Below are positions 25,301 through 33,792 of a stretch of 64,000 nt of DNA, in pieces (the first letter of the stretch is position 1; each line of letters starts with the position of its first letter). The stretch covers positions 3,777,501 to 3,841,500 of the forward strand of contig OY855912.1 of assembly GCA_963693305.1 (NCBI GenBank), in the 5' to 3' direction. The DNA is from Meandrina meandrites (lineage: Eukaryota; Cnidaria; Anthozoa; Scleractinia; Meandrinidae). The notes below the pieces were generated by a model. The model saw only the letters and a list, made by a program, of their open reading frames with translations. It did not search any database and was not told where the DNA came from. A program made the position numbers and the translations under genes.

Positions 25301-28300
25301 CTGTAGACGTTGGTATTTATGTAAACAAATCATACGTCACACCTGACAACGTTGGAGTTCAGGGTCCACATTATAGAAAATAACACTAGTAAAAAGTTCT
25401 ACACAGATTCATTAGTAGCAAGCACAACAATATCAACCTATTTGGTGGATAAAATAAAGACACAGCAACTGGTTGTCCTTTGTGGCTCGTTGCCCAACAA
25501 ATGAGTGGCCTGTAATCTCCAGCAAACTCAACGTTACAGCTGTCAAAATATTGTATCCTACAAACGAAAACAACGGTCAAACAAAATGAAGCACAATTAG
25601 AGATAAATTTTATTAAACAACTTTTGCACGGTTTATCAACCAAATAATACTAGAAGAAACCTCGGGAACTCAACTTTATTAATGTACATAGCTAAAAGCG
25701 ATTGTGCTGTAGAAACGTCTAAATTCGCACACAAGACTGTTACAGGCCCGAACACGAAATTGTCACGCCAAAAGACCCGAACCAAGGGGAGTCGCGTTAC
25801 GTCTGTCAACCATCTGTCAACCCGTTTTCTATTCACGATTAAAATAGATATTTTGCAATAACTTGTACAACCACAAGCCTGCGAGACCCCGTTTCGGAGC
25901 CATTGCGTCAGTCAGTACAGTCGGCCAGGTTCTGATATCATGACAACATGGTCTGTTATCGCTGCCATTTTGAGGGTTATCATCCAAGCAACAACAGTTT
26001 AATTCAGCCACCACAAGTTGTAAAAGGAGTGCAAATCGAGTAAGTCGATTCGTTGTTTTATATGGCCAGCGACTACACAAACTTCGCTTTCAATTTCGCT
26101 TTCTCCGTCACATGCAAACTTAAATAGAAATACAATATGTTCACAATCCCTGTCTTCTGCGACCGCTATTTTGATTGCTTATACTGTGAGTTTTGTTGTT
26201 CATTCTTTACTTGCGGAAGTGTCCTCTCGCTTTTGGGATAGGTAGTCTTCTACTAGGAATAAATCTCGCTCCAGATTTTATCTTGTCGTTGAAACTAGAG
26301 TGTTCTTCTGGTCGCTTCTATTTAACAAGTGACGAATTAAATCGTCGAAGTGTTCAATTTCCGGAATGTGTTTTGATAGTAGTCGAATAAAATTTATTTT
26401 GAAATCGGCTAGGTTGACCTTTGTCGCGTGCCATGAGCATAATAGGTTTCATCTTGCATTCTTTGATTGGTGTGAAGATTAAGCGTCGAATAAAATTTAT
26501 TTTACTTGCGGAAGGGTCCTCTCGCTGTTGGGATAGGTGGTCTTCTACTAGGAATAAATCTCACTCCAGATTTTATCTTGTCCTTGAAATCGTCGAAGTG
26601 TTCAATTTCCGGAATGTGGTTTGATAGTGCCATGAGCATATTGGTTTCATCTTGCATTCTTTGATGATCTTTGATTGCTGTGAAGATTAAGCGTCCAATA
26701 AAATTTATTTTGAAATCGGCTAGGTTGACCTTTGTCGTGTGCCATGAGCATAATACGTTTCATCTTGCATTCTTTGATTGCTGTGAAGATTAAGCGTCGA
26801 ATAAAATTTATTTTGAAATCGGCTAGGTTGACCTTTGTCGCGTGACACTCATAATCTTCTGTCAGCTAGCGATTACATAGCCTGCGAATACAGCCGCCTT
26901 TCACTCGCTCCCGCTACTACGTGCGAAACCGGCCGGGAGCGATGAGAGGCGGCTGTATTCGCAGGCTAGCGATTACACAAACTTCGCTTTCAATTTCGCT
27001 GTAAAATAAAAATAAAAATAAAATATGTTCACAATCGATTTTCAAATTACAGTGGAGAGGCACGAGGTCGACACGAGGTGATAAAGTGAAAAGCGATACA
27101 CGGTACGAAGCTGTCTCGTTTGACTCTCTTTTCGGTAGAATCTCAAGGATTGTAAAGGTTGAAATATTTAGTGTGATTTCTAGAACGCGAAATCGATTGT
27201 ACACCCACACTGAAACATGTTGATGACTACTTCGGAGCGGGTAGGTGCATGAACTTTAATACGAGAGAACTTTACGAGCGAACTCTTCCGAGTGAAACCT
27301 TTATCAGAAGCCTAGATTTTATAGTGAGCTATCTATATAATGGAGTTTGAAACGCTAAGAGAATCATCAATACTTGCGGGAACTGACGCTGTTGAGCACT
27401 CAAGCATTGCGAAAAACTGGACTACAGACATGCAACAGAGTTTTCCTTATCAACACAAGAATGTTCTCGAAGATGCAATGGACACCATATCTAAGCTTAG
27501 TTGCGCTCTAAAAGAAGAAACGAAAAACGAAATGAGTACTTCAAGCAGCTTTTGGGTAACTATATTCTTTCTTTCAATTTTTGCTTTTTCTTTTTTTGTT
27601 TTGAAAACATTGGGTTTATCTTGCTTTGTTTTTATCGTTTCAATTATTGTAACAGCATATGCTCTTGTCCAGCACTTCATGTCGTATGTAGATGGCTATG
27701 TAGAGAATGTTGAAAGCTATTTACTCAACCGGAAATGTAAACAATTATTCAATGGTGACAATAAAAGCAAGAAAAGACATGAGATCTCGCAATGCGAAGT
27801 ATGTTTACTATAATTATTGTCGTGTGAGGTTATGTAAACAGCCTGATCCAAGTTAATTTTTTAAAGAGAAGCCCGAGTACACGCAGTTAAGCGTCTAGTT
27901 CATTTTGATTTGCATTGGGAGTAAAAGAAGCAAGTTCCAAGCAGACAAATTCAAGTTTGCGTGTTGTTTGCGTGTTTTCGTGCTAGCGTGTGTACACTCT
28001 TTTCTCTGTACAGCGTTTACGATTGACGTTCAATTGCCGGAATGTGTTTTGATAGATTGCTGTGAAGATTAAGCGTCGCATAAAATTTATTTTGAAATCG
28101 GCTAGGTTGACCTTTGTCGCGTGACACTGATAATCTTCTGTCAGCTAGCGATTACACAAACTAGTACAGTGGTCTGTCATCGGTCTTAATAAATTAAACC
28201 GCAACGTCAAACTGAGAGTGGCGTTACATGTAGAGTGGCGTTACATGTAGGTCTGCCAACCATCTGTCAACGGCCTTTTGTTTACATCTGATCGACTGAA

Positions 28301-30065
28301 GGAGTGAAGGAAGGAAGGAAGGAAGGATGGCTTCAAATCGCCACTCATTCCATAACTCCCGTTTTGCATACGCAAAAACAGTCGTAAAAAGGAGACCTCA
28401 CCAGCTGAAAAATATTGGCATTCTATCCTGAAAAACCTAAGTGAGACCAAAATTCACAGTTTACACCGCTAAGTTAGATGACAAGCATCCCCATCCCTTT
28501 CATAAAAATCACATTTACAATTTGCATGTAGTTGGCAGACAACTGGATTGGACAGCACTTTTTTAAGCGATGACGTCATTTTATGACGTCATCGGTTAAT
28601 GCTGTAAAGCGAAAAAGCGATGGAATTTATGGAATTTTTGGTGTTACGGTGTTACGATTACTCCCTGAATTGAACCGAAGAGCAATGGGAACTAGGTGCA
28701 TTGTTTGTATTCTTTTTGAGATCCGCCATCTTGTTTTTTGGCAAAGGAAGATATTTTTTTGCAGCTTGTATCATCACCGATCGGCAAACCTTATTTCATT
28801 TGTAGCTGTTAAATTGAGATTTCGAGTCTGCAGTGAGTGTTGCACTTTATCAGTTATCGAATAAATTTGGCATAAAGTTAAGAAGTGATGTCTGTCGTGA
28901 CTGCAGACGAAGCAACCGATTATTAGCAGTTTTGAAACATCTGTTGAAAAGGTGAGCCATCTTAAACCTTTTTTAAGCGATGACGATGACGTGATCGATT
29001 AATCTCGCCGTGCGAGTGGACAGGATCTGTTGTTGTCTGTTGTCTGTTGCCTGTTGTGATCAACCGATCTGTAGATTCGAACCGAATACTGGGGAAAGAA
29101 ATCAAGTCAACTCAACAAGAAATCGTCGCATAGAACTCAAAGCAAAATACTCCTGGGCCGTTAGAAAGGACTAATTTAAAGCATAAACGAAAGAAACAAA
29201 TTATATTTGATGCGTTCTATAAGATTTAGTAAACAGAAATCTCTCCATTCTTTAAAACAAAAGGTGTAAACAATTTTAGACAGCGTTTGACCTTGCATCG
29301 TATATCGAATATCGTATGTCACGCCAAGATAACGCAATTTTTGTTGAACAATCATTCAGCACAGAAGTTGTCAGTTACTTTTATGTACCCTAATTTTTTG
29401 ACAAATGTCCTGAAAATTATCAAAGACCCCTTGTGAAACGTCATCGCTTCTGCATGCATCGCGTGCCGTTTATTTAGCCCTGTTATACTGTCAATACTTT
29501 TGTTTCACTCCACGGAAATTGGCCGAGGGAACCAATGCTGCAGGCATATTGCATAGGTTCTCTCTAAACCATCTTGGGATGAAAATAATTAATGACATGT
29601 CCATGATCTTTATCAGATTCCAAAGACGATATAAACACAAAGGTTTTATCCCTTTAACAGATTAAAGAGGAAGTTCGTGCTAAATAAGAGTTTAAATACG
29701 TCTTTTCAACGATCATCAAGCTAGCTAGCTCTTTACAAAATCCTATGCAAAAGGTTTTCGCACTCTATGCGAATCTAAAAACTTTTCTTTAGTCTACAAT
29801 TAAGAGAAAAAAAAGCTTCCACTTTCTCTTGTTGCCAGTTTCTCAAGATAATCTCGTGACCACTACTTACGTACATCTCACACAAGAAGAAGAATATTTA
29901 TTCGACGAAAATATGACATGTTGTACCCATTTCACACTGAAACTAAGTTCAACTAAATTGAAATATCCTTACCTCGATCATACTTGTCGTTTGAAACGCC
30001 GTGAACATAAACATGAAGGCAAAACCCATGACCAGCACATTCCAGATACCTACATCGACCGCCAT
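7356..30065 (-). CDS. MFSD11: MFSD11, UNC-93-like major facilitator family protein
   Basis: Seventeen minus-strand coding exons: 29973-30065, 22909-22951, 20959-20980, 19762-19869, 18717-18796, 17667-17763, 17067-17125, 16563-16657, 15021 (or 15014)-15063, 13195-13260, 12678-12722, 11799-11876, 9250-9427, 8793-8856, 8124-8195, 7734-7802, 7356-7458. The product is about 437 aa (human about 449) with some 12 membrane segments. Family landmarks, in order: GFAFMFMFTAFQT at the N-terminus, VIWTGQGNFLTINS, NSGIFWALLQ, LLFGNMYVYFQF, TGFELTFFSGVYGTCVG, KRSNKFGRDPIVLFGAAVHW, GLGDSSFNTQ, SLYEDDSAPAFALFKFVQ and a final FFLVEWK. All introns are GT-AG with matching phases except two points. The exon 9/10 join fits only with the weaker donor at 15020 or an unseen microexon. 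In exon 17 one extra T moves the frame, so the literal reading stops at 7384-7386. MFSD11 belongs to the UNC-93 group of MFS-like membrane proteins; its substrate is unknown. Confidence 0.92.
8950..9112. repeat. Decayed copy of a TTTAAACC-type MITE
   Basis: A hairpin-type repeat in MFSD11 intron 13. GTGGTTTAAA at the left and TTTTAAACCAAGGATAAATT plus AAAACCACAAC at the right are inverted, with inner CCAGTTTGAT and CAAACTGGTTTG. It is a diverged copy of the better-preserved element at 21029-21184. Confidence 0.6.
9550..9795 (-). repeat. tRNA-derived SINE, copy 1
   Basis: Read on the minus strand it starts GGTGGCCTAATGGTTAGTGC (Pol III A box) and has GGGTTTGAGCCCTGG (B box) about 35 bases later. 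The body contains GTGTTCTTGGGCAAGACAC and ends in a segment with CATCCCATCCAGG. Copies also occur at 15275-15479 and 51235-51510, and a related head and body at 57460-57600. It lies in MFSD11 intron 12. Confidence 0.8.
9877..9942 (-). pseudogene. Decayed duplicate of MFSD11 exon 6 in intron 12
   Basis: The stretch matches exon 6 (17667-17763) over about 60 bases, including an identical GTTTCAGGAGTGGAGTTTAT. On the minus strand it would encode the same NSTPET-SRN residues, but it carries a 2-base insertion, a 4-base change and a TGA where exon 6 has TGG. It cannot act as a coding exon. The hAT-like element at 9950-11384 begins a few bases away, and a short CCTTGGCCA match on its far side (about 11431) may be the continuation. 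Confidence 0.7.
9950..11384. mobile_element. Non-autonomous CAG-ended (hAT-like) DNA transposon, 6-bp TSD
   Basis: Ends are CAGGGCTGCAAATAA and, inverted, CGGGGCTGCAAATAA. Both are directly flanked by CAAACA (9944-9949 and 11385-11390). Subterminal GACCGGTCAA and GGCCGGT motifs recur near both ends. The 1435-bp interior has no transposase frame. Its interior matches a diverged copy at 39090-40060. CAG-type ends suggest hAT, though hAT usually makes 8-bp duplications. Confidence 0.8.
11646..11713 (-). repeat. tRNA-derived SINE head, second family
   Basis: On the minus strand GGGTGGCACAGTGGTGGGAA resembles a tRNA D-arm/A box and GGTTTCAATTCTGGACCC a B box, about 45 bases apart. No tRNA cloverleaf is intact, so it is a SINE fragment, not a tRNA gene. 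Confidence 0.55.
12160..12565. repeat. Internal part of a TTAA MITE, opposite orientation to 13611-14023
   Basis: Its reverse complement matches the interior of the element at 13611-14023, including GTTGGACAAAAATC, TTACCTTTTATTTAGGGTAG (inverted) and AACAACACC-type blocks. The terminal GACGGAATCC motifs are not seen. The two copies flank MFSD11 exons 11 and 10 in opposite orientation. Confidence 0.7.
13611..14023. mobile_element. MITE with GACGGAATCC ends and TTAA target duplication
   Basis: The element begins GACGGAATCCGCCAGGA and ends with the inverted TCCTGGTGGATTCCGTC. TTAA stands directly outside both ends (13607-13610 and 14024-14027), the signature of piggyBac- or Kolobok-type insertion. 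It is 413 bp and non-coding, in MFSD11 intron 9. Confidence 0.75.
14600..14885. repeat. Interspersed repeat, copy without nested insertion
   Basis: It shares long blocks with 31200-31690, for example CAGGATAATTGTTTTATTAT and GCCTGATACTT, and ends GGGCATCACGCAAATTTGTT. This copy keeps the empty target TTATAATTAGCTGA where the other carries a palindromic insertion. Not coding. Confidence 0.65.
15275..15479 (-). repeat. tRNA-derived SINE, copy 3, interrupted by a transposon
   Basis: Body and B box (GGGCTCGAGCATTGG on the minus strand) match the SINE family at 9550-9795. The sequence breaks at CCATTAG, inside the tRNA-like head, where the 15480-16460 element is inserted. CATTAGGGCACC at 16461 resumes the SINE. 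Confidence 0.7.
15480..16460. mobile_element. CAG-ended (hAT-like) transposon inserted in a SINE, TSD CATTAG
   Basis: Termini CAGGGCATCTGACAGG and, inverted, CAGGGCATCTGATAGGG. CATTAG is duplicated at 15474-15479 and 16461-16466. Subterminal TTCCGCAT repeats occur at both ends. At 15826-15930 a short frame starts MDKFAIKETKKKDPHF and stops after 34 codons; basic MDKF starts are seen in hAT-type transposases, so it may be a remnant. 981 bp. Confidence 0.85.
16927..16954 (+). repeat. Poly(G) tract
   Basis: A run of 28 G in MFSD11 intron 7. Such a run is polymorphic and error-prone and could form a G-quadruplex. Confidence 0.9.
20517..20797. mobile_element. Short CAG-ended (hAT-like) MITE
   Basis: Ends CAGGGCTGTAA and the inverted TTACAGCCCTG. 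No matching target duplication was found. A C-tract and repeated AAAATCTAGA motifs lie inside. Located in MFSD11 intron 3. Confidence 0.55.
21029..21184. repeat. TTTAAACC-type MITE, well-preserved copy
   Basis: Terminal inverted repeats GTTGTGGTTTAAATTTATCT and its complement, with an inner inverted pair around CCAGCTGGTTTGATTTT-like sequence. About 156 bp, flanked by ATATG on both sides (possible TSD). A decayed copy is at 8950-9112. Confidence 0.75.
21621..22178. mobile_element. CAG-ended (hAT-like) MITE
   Basis: Ends CAGGGTGAGACGAAAA and, inverted, CAGGGTGCGACAAAAG. CTTTT is duplicated directly outside both ends (21616-21620, 22179-22183). GCCCGTCGGGCAA and AGCCCG palindromes lie subterminally. 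No transposase frame. Located in MFSD11 intron 2. Confidence 0.7.
22529..22790. repeat. Palindromic MITE in MFSD11 intron 1
   Basis: CACAAGGAAGATGAGG at the left and its near complement CCCTCATTTTCCTTGTG at the right enclose further inverted blocks (GGCTCCCATGGACACAGC and GCTGTGTCCATGGGAGCC). Almost the whole 260 bp can fold on itself. Confidence 0.75.
23529..23834 (-). mobile_element. Retroelement ORF fragment with a 2A-like peptide
   Basis: A 101-codon frame on the minus strand carries SLSGDVEENPGPP at residues 14-26. The D-V-E-x-N-P-G-P core (23760-23783) is the 2A ribosome-skipping signature. In animals, 2A-like peptides are known near the N-terminus of some non-LTR retrotransposon ORFs. 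No endonuclease or RT motif follows, so this is a truncated or rearranged copy in MFSD11 intron 1. Sequence like the adjoining GCGATGACGTCATCG block recurs at about 28560 and 40590, as expected of a dispersed element. Confidence 0.65.
24459..25795. repeat. Tandem direct duplication, two units of about 669 bp
   Basis: Unit 1 24459-25127 and unit 2 25128-25795 are nearly identical throughout (CATGACAGAAGAAAATG to GGGGAGTCGC). On the minus strand each has an exon-like stretch after TTTCGTTTGTAG, starting DTIFDSCNVEFAGDYRP in unit 1. Unit 2 has one extra A there (CAAAATATTG), which shifts it to an immediate stop. The array lies in MFSD11 intron 1; the exon-like segment matches no family I know. 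Confidence 0.85.
26130..27052. repeat. Dispersed repeat R1, rearranged copy
   Basis: Blocks such as CTGTCTTCTGCGACCGCTAT, AATAAATCTCGCTCCAGATT and AAATCGGCTAGGTTGACCTT recur here and at 27880-28330, 40620-41000 and 41160-42240. Within this copy the GTTGACCTTTGTCGCGTG unit is repeated three times. R1 has no coding capacity that I can see. It may be an LTR or the non-coding part of a larger element. Confidence 0.7.
26878..26968. mobile_element. Mutator-like palindromic MITE (TAGCCTGCG), TSD GCGATTACA
   Basis: A 91-bp insertion inside repeat R1. It starts TAGCCTGCGAATACAGCC and ends with the inverted sequence. The 9-bp GCGATTACA is duplicated at 26869-26877 and 26969-26977. Other R1 copies (about 28145, 41855) lack the insertion and show the empty site. 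Confidence 0.85.
27340..27813 (+). CDS. Hypothetical membrane protein, 157 aa, in MFSD11 intron 1
   Basis: A single open frame antisense to MFSD11. Residues 1-70 are hydrophilic and rich in S/T/E, and residues about 72-113 are strongly hydrophobic (SFWVTIFFLSIFAFSFFV, then LSCFVFIVSIIVTAYALV). They form one long or two adjacent membrane segments joined by a short turn. A basic tail (NRKCKQLFN-GDNKSKKRH) ends in CEVCLL. There is no signal peptide and no family I recognise. It sits in about 800 bp of unique sequence bracketed by R1 repeats, so it could be a captured gene, a lineage-specific gene or an exon of something larger. A chance ORF of this length is possible in AT-rich DNA, but the domain-like layout argues somewhat against it. 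Confidence 0.4.
   Translation: MEFETLRESSILAGTDAVEHSSIAKNWTTDMQQSFPYQHKNVLEDAMDTISKLSCALKEETKNEMSTSSSFWVTIFFLSIFAFSFFVLKTLGLSCFVFIVSIIVTAYALVQHFMSYVDGYVENVESYLLNRKCKQLFNGDNKSKKRHEISQCEVCLL
27880..28330. repeat. Dispersed repeat R1, second copy
   Basis: Same order of blocks as 41575-42180: TTGCATTGGGAGTAAAAGAA, GTTGACCTTTGTCGCGTGAC, GCTAGCGATTACACAAAC and AACCATCTGTCAACGGCCTT. It keeps the un-inserted site used by the MITE at 26878. A GGAA-rich tract (about 28302-28325) follows. Confidence 0.7.
28331..29972. other. Rest of MFSD11 intron 1
   Basis: No coding exon is recognised. It contains TGACGTCAT palindromes (about 28570 and 28985) that resemble those at 23515, a short TGTTGTC tandem (about 29030-29060) and otherwise unique-looking sequence. 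Confidence 0.35.
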
Positions 30066-30440
30066 CTTGCCGAGGACGCCGAGGAATAGACATGAACGAC
30101 AAGGATCCGAACGACAATGGTCTCATTCTAGCCCCTCCCCGGCAAGGGTCGGAAATACCCCTCCCATCCCTCTCGAGTTTATACGATACGCAGAACACTT
30201 TAAAAACCCTCTAAATTTAATTAAAATTTGAGAAAAGGCGAATTCAGACCAATTATTTAGTTATTTTTGCATAAATTAGTTGCAAAAGTTTGTCAAAAGT
30301 TCTCAAAAGGCAGAAAATCGATAGTTGTTAGTTTATTCCTTTCTAGGGTACACAGGGGACAATTGCGCGTCGGCTAAAACATCCAGAACGTCAGTCACAT
30401 GATAATATTGCTAGTGATGTCATTGTAGTTTTGCGAATAG
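30066..30440 (+). promoter_or_regulatory. Probable shared promoter of MFSD11 and the BRI3-like gene, with a 5' noncoding exon
   Basis: The MFSD11 start codon is at 30065 (minus). On the plus strand a good donor, GCGAATAG then GTAAGTTATG, lies at 30440/30441. It pairs logically with the acceptor TTGAAGGTGCAG at 32342, 12 bases before the BRI3-like ATG. The exon's start is not visible. If right, the two genes are transcribed divergently from under 400 bp. Confidence 0.4.
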
Positions 30441-31246
30441 GTAAGTTATGAATTTAGCTTGTGTTTTCGATTTTAAAACAACGTAAGGGAGTGAGCCTGC
30501 TTTTGCTTTCAGACAAATAATAATAACATGTTCTACAAAATAATTACTTAGGAAATGATTTAGAGATTTGAATCCAGTGGTTTTTCTACGCAGCGCGCAA
30601 TTTGTTTGGTCTTGTTTCCGTAAGCGGAAGATGAATTAATCACGAATGACCACGAAGTGTGAAATTGCCCCCTGAAATTTGCTATTTTTACGCTTATTGG
30701 AAAAAGTAACGATCAAACTTGAACATGTACTGCCAGTGTACAAGGTTGCTTTGCAGAATGGCTGTAATTATGTTTAATTGATTTTTTGGTAGACTGGGGG
30801 CCGGGGGAAGGGGGTCTGCATTTCCCGCTTTTCCTATTGCCTTTTACTCCTGGTTCTTCCCTTCCCCACCCACCCCCCCCCCCCCCCCTGCCCCCACCAC
30901 TTTCAGCACCTTCCAACAACATGCAAAGTTCAAAACCCAACTAATGATTGTGGCACAGCCAACAAACCTTGAAAAACAGAAACAAACAAAACTTTAAAAT
31001 CTACCAATCACAACCAATAAATTAATGTTTTTTTCCTGAGAGGCCCACTTAAATTATTGACAGTAGCGAAAAACATAATTATTTGTATGCACGAGCTTGT
31101 TCTTATATTATATAATTGGCACATTGCAACATTAAAAAAAGTATGACAATTGTAACCAAGGTGAAAATTAAATTAATAAAACATTTAGTCCACTCACATT
31201 TTTAACAATTATCCTGCAAAATCGCACAGGATATTGCCTGATACTT

Positions 31247-31269
31247 AATAGGCCATATTCGTATTCTCG

Positions 31270-31302
<33 letters not shown>

Positions 31303-31358
31303 TATGCGGGTTAATCTTTTCACATGCAAATCACACGAAGCTGATATTCCCCCACATT

Positions 31359-31391
<33 letters not shown>

Positions 31392-31414
31392 CGAGAATAC
31401 GAATATGGCCTATT
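31247..31414. mobile_element. Palindromic MITE nested in an older repeat
   Basis: Arms of about 56 bp are perfect inverted repeats (AATAGGCCATATTCGTATTC at the left, its complement at the right) around a loop of about 55 bp. TA flanks both ends. The host repeat is the one at 14600-14885, which lacks the insertion, so the boundaries are visible by comparison. Confidence 0.8.
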
Positions 31415-31690
31415 AGCTGATGAGGCCATAGGCAGAGTGGGCTAAAATCATACAACATTCCGCAAGATTGAGCAGGATAATTGTTTTATTATTCTACAAA
31501 TTGTCAACAAAACAGATTTTGCAGCAAGAAAAACTGTGGTTGTGCACCACAGACGAATGCACCACAGACGAATCTTGGTAATCTATACATGTACCGGTAT
31601 ATTGCAGGATATATGTTATGTAGGGATGACAGATAACAGTGACTTTCTGACCATATATGGGCATCATGCAAATTTGTTGAATAATTAACA
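31415..31690. repeat. Interspersed repeat, copy carrying the nested MITE
   Basis: Together with 31200-31246 this matches 14600-14885 (GCTAAAATCA, CAGGATAATTGTTTTATTAT, GGGCATCATGCAAATTTGTT). The two short pieces are one element split by the 31247-31414 insertion. Confidence 0.65.
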
Positions 31691-31792
31691 ATTAGATTAT
31701 GAGCTCGAAATTTCTATGAGGTGATAGTTGATGAGGCCTGCGGCCTCATCAACTATCACCTCATAGAAATTGAGAGTGAATAATCTAATTGT
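31688..31792. repeat. Small near-perfect palindrome
   Basis: A 30-bp perfect stem (left arm AATTTCTATGAGGTGATAG to GAGGCC) around the loop TGC, with outer arms CAATTAGATTAT and its complement. It abuts the preceding repeat. Confidence 0.75.
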
Positions 31793-32354
31793 TTTAGTAG
31801 AATTCTGACTGAAATAAACGCAAATAATGGTTTCTAATTATTTTCCTACGCATTATCGAACTTAACGTTTTAACAAAATCGCTCGCATTGAATTGTCCTT
31901 GGTAAATTTGCAGTTGTTTACACGCGTGCACCCATTTTCCAATAATTTCAAGCTTTTAAAGTCAAGAAACCGCTAATGTCCTTCTTTTAGCCTTCTCGAG
32001 AATTTTATTATCCATTTACATTTATAAACTTCCTTCCAAAACTTCGGAAAAACGATAAAAACGTCGCATTTTGTGGACGACCTTCGGCAACTGCACACTA
32101 ATGGCTGATAGTGTTCAATAGCTCAACCAATCACATTGCAGCATTTGCATTAGTGTACTAGTAGAATTCTACTAATAATAATTTGTTGGATATGATATCA
32201 TGGTGTTATAGTCATGAGATTATTTTTATCACTTCACATCCAGCATTTAATTTTTATAGCATATTTAATCACAACAAATGTAGAGCGAGTAATCTCAATA
32301 TATTTGTTTTGACATTAATTATAATGTTAATTGAAGGTGCAGTAGAATCAAAAG

Positions 32355-33283
32355 ATGTCAGCTCCTCCACCATATACCCCAGGACATGAGGGCTACCAAC
32401 AAGTACCACAGGGTTACCAGCAGGGTCCACCTCCAGTTACAAATGCGCCCGGCGTAGGATACATGCCAGGTAAGGTTATCAATCTATTCATCAACACTAA
32501 CAGTCGACAGCCAAATTAAGCTGCTATAAAGATATGTTATTGATCCCTTTTATATTTTCCTCTAATAGGAAAATTCTGTGTTGTTCAAATTTCCATCGGT
32601 TAGTCAGTATCTCAGAAAGGAACCCATTCATGTGCTTTAGAAAGCCATTCAAGTGCATTTCTGTAATCATTAGCAATCCATTCAAGTACAAATTACCCAC
32701 TTAAATACATTGGAAGCTAATAGTCTATTGATAGCTGCTGACGCTGTAATAATCTTGGTCACAAGTAAGCTATATATGAAATATTAAATGAAGTGATACA
32801 ATGTGAATCCTGGGCACTGAAAGAAATTCAGTAGTAGCTCTGGTGGAATTCAAACCCAACAACCTTTGGGTTACATGTCCACTGCTCCACCATCTGAACT
32901 ACAGAGCTGCGATGGGAACAGCACATGAGTGAATCCCAAATTATCGTTCATGTGTACGGGAGTTTCCTGCAACAAACATGTGAAACATGTATTAGATGTT
33001 AAGAACAAAACAAATATTAAATAAATATTGTTGTCAATAAAATGATTTATTAATAGGTTACCAGAGTGGTGCCCCACCTGGATATCAACCCATTCCAGTG
33101 CAGCCAGCTCCAACAACGTATGTTTATACTCAAGGGAACTGCCCAGCTTGCCACACAGGAATACTTCAAGACGAGTACACTGGACTGGGTGTTTGTTTAG
33201 CCATATGCTTCTTTCCTCTTGGTATCCTCTGTTGTCTTTTGCTCACTGAAAAACGATGTACCAACTGTGGAATGAGATGCTAG
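32355..33283 (+). CDS. BRI3: BRI3-like membrane protein (brain protein I3)
   Basis: Two coding exons, 32355-32469 and 33057-33283, with intron donor CCAG/GTAAGG and acceptor TTAATAG. Phase 1 on both sides gives a 113-residue protein (human BRI3 125). Residues 1-65 are a P/Q/Y/G-rich cytosolic tail with GYQQVPQGYQQGPPP. A CPAC knuckle at 67-70 and CTNC at 106-109 enclose a hydrophobic segment (about 80-101, with CFFPLGILCCLLL). This is the BRI3 arrangement, resembling the LITAF-type Cys-membrane-Cys fold. BRI3 is a small lysosome/endosome-associated membrane protein whose function is poorly defined. An in-frame stop lies upstream and the ATG follows a probable 5' UTR acceptor, so the start is secure. 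Confidence 0.88.
32824..32907 (-). repeat. tRNA-derived SINE head (third type) in the BRI3 intron
   Basis: On the minus strand AGCTCTGTAGTTCAGATGGT starts a tRNA-like unit. Its 7-bp acceptor-like stem (AGCTCTG and CAGAGCT) and a T-arm-like GTTGGGTTTGAATTCCACC are recognisable. The anticodon stem does not pair, so it is a tRNA-derived repeat rather than a functional tRNA. Confidence 0.6.
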
Positions 33284-33760
33284 TTAATGACTTCTACTTC
33301 AAGGAGCTTGAATTTTAGTAGTTCTTAGTTTCTATTTTGCAAGCTAGATAACCACAGAACACAAGTCTTTCTTTATCAAGTTGATCTAAAGTATGAAGAA
33401 CAGCTCATGCAGAAAAAAAGTTATAGCTTTGAAATATAGTTGATCCCACTTTGTTATAGTCCGGTGCTTCCACTCTAACTGTAAAACTCGAGGCAATGCT
33501 CGGTCAATTCTTGCATCACCATTTGCTGCACAATTCCATGTGTTGTACGTATGGTAAAGGGGAGTGGGGGGCAGGTGGACAGAACTTCCAATTTCCCATG
33601 CTATTCAGCTGCACCAGTTTATATAATTTATATACTTTCCTTTAATCAACATCACAATCATAATTTAATATAATAATATAATAATAATAATAATAATAAT
33701 AATATAATAACATAATAATAATAATAATAATATAATATAATTTATATCCTTTCCTTTAAC

Positions 33761-33792
<32 letters not shown>

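Noticed and set aside
32824..32907. Possible functional tRNA gene on the minus strand
   Set aside because: Acceptor-like stem is present, but the anticodon stem does not pair and it continues into SINE-like sequence.
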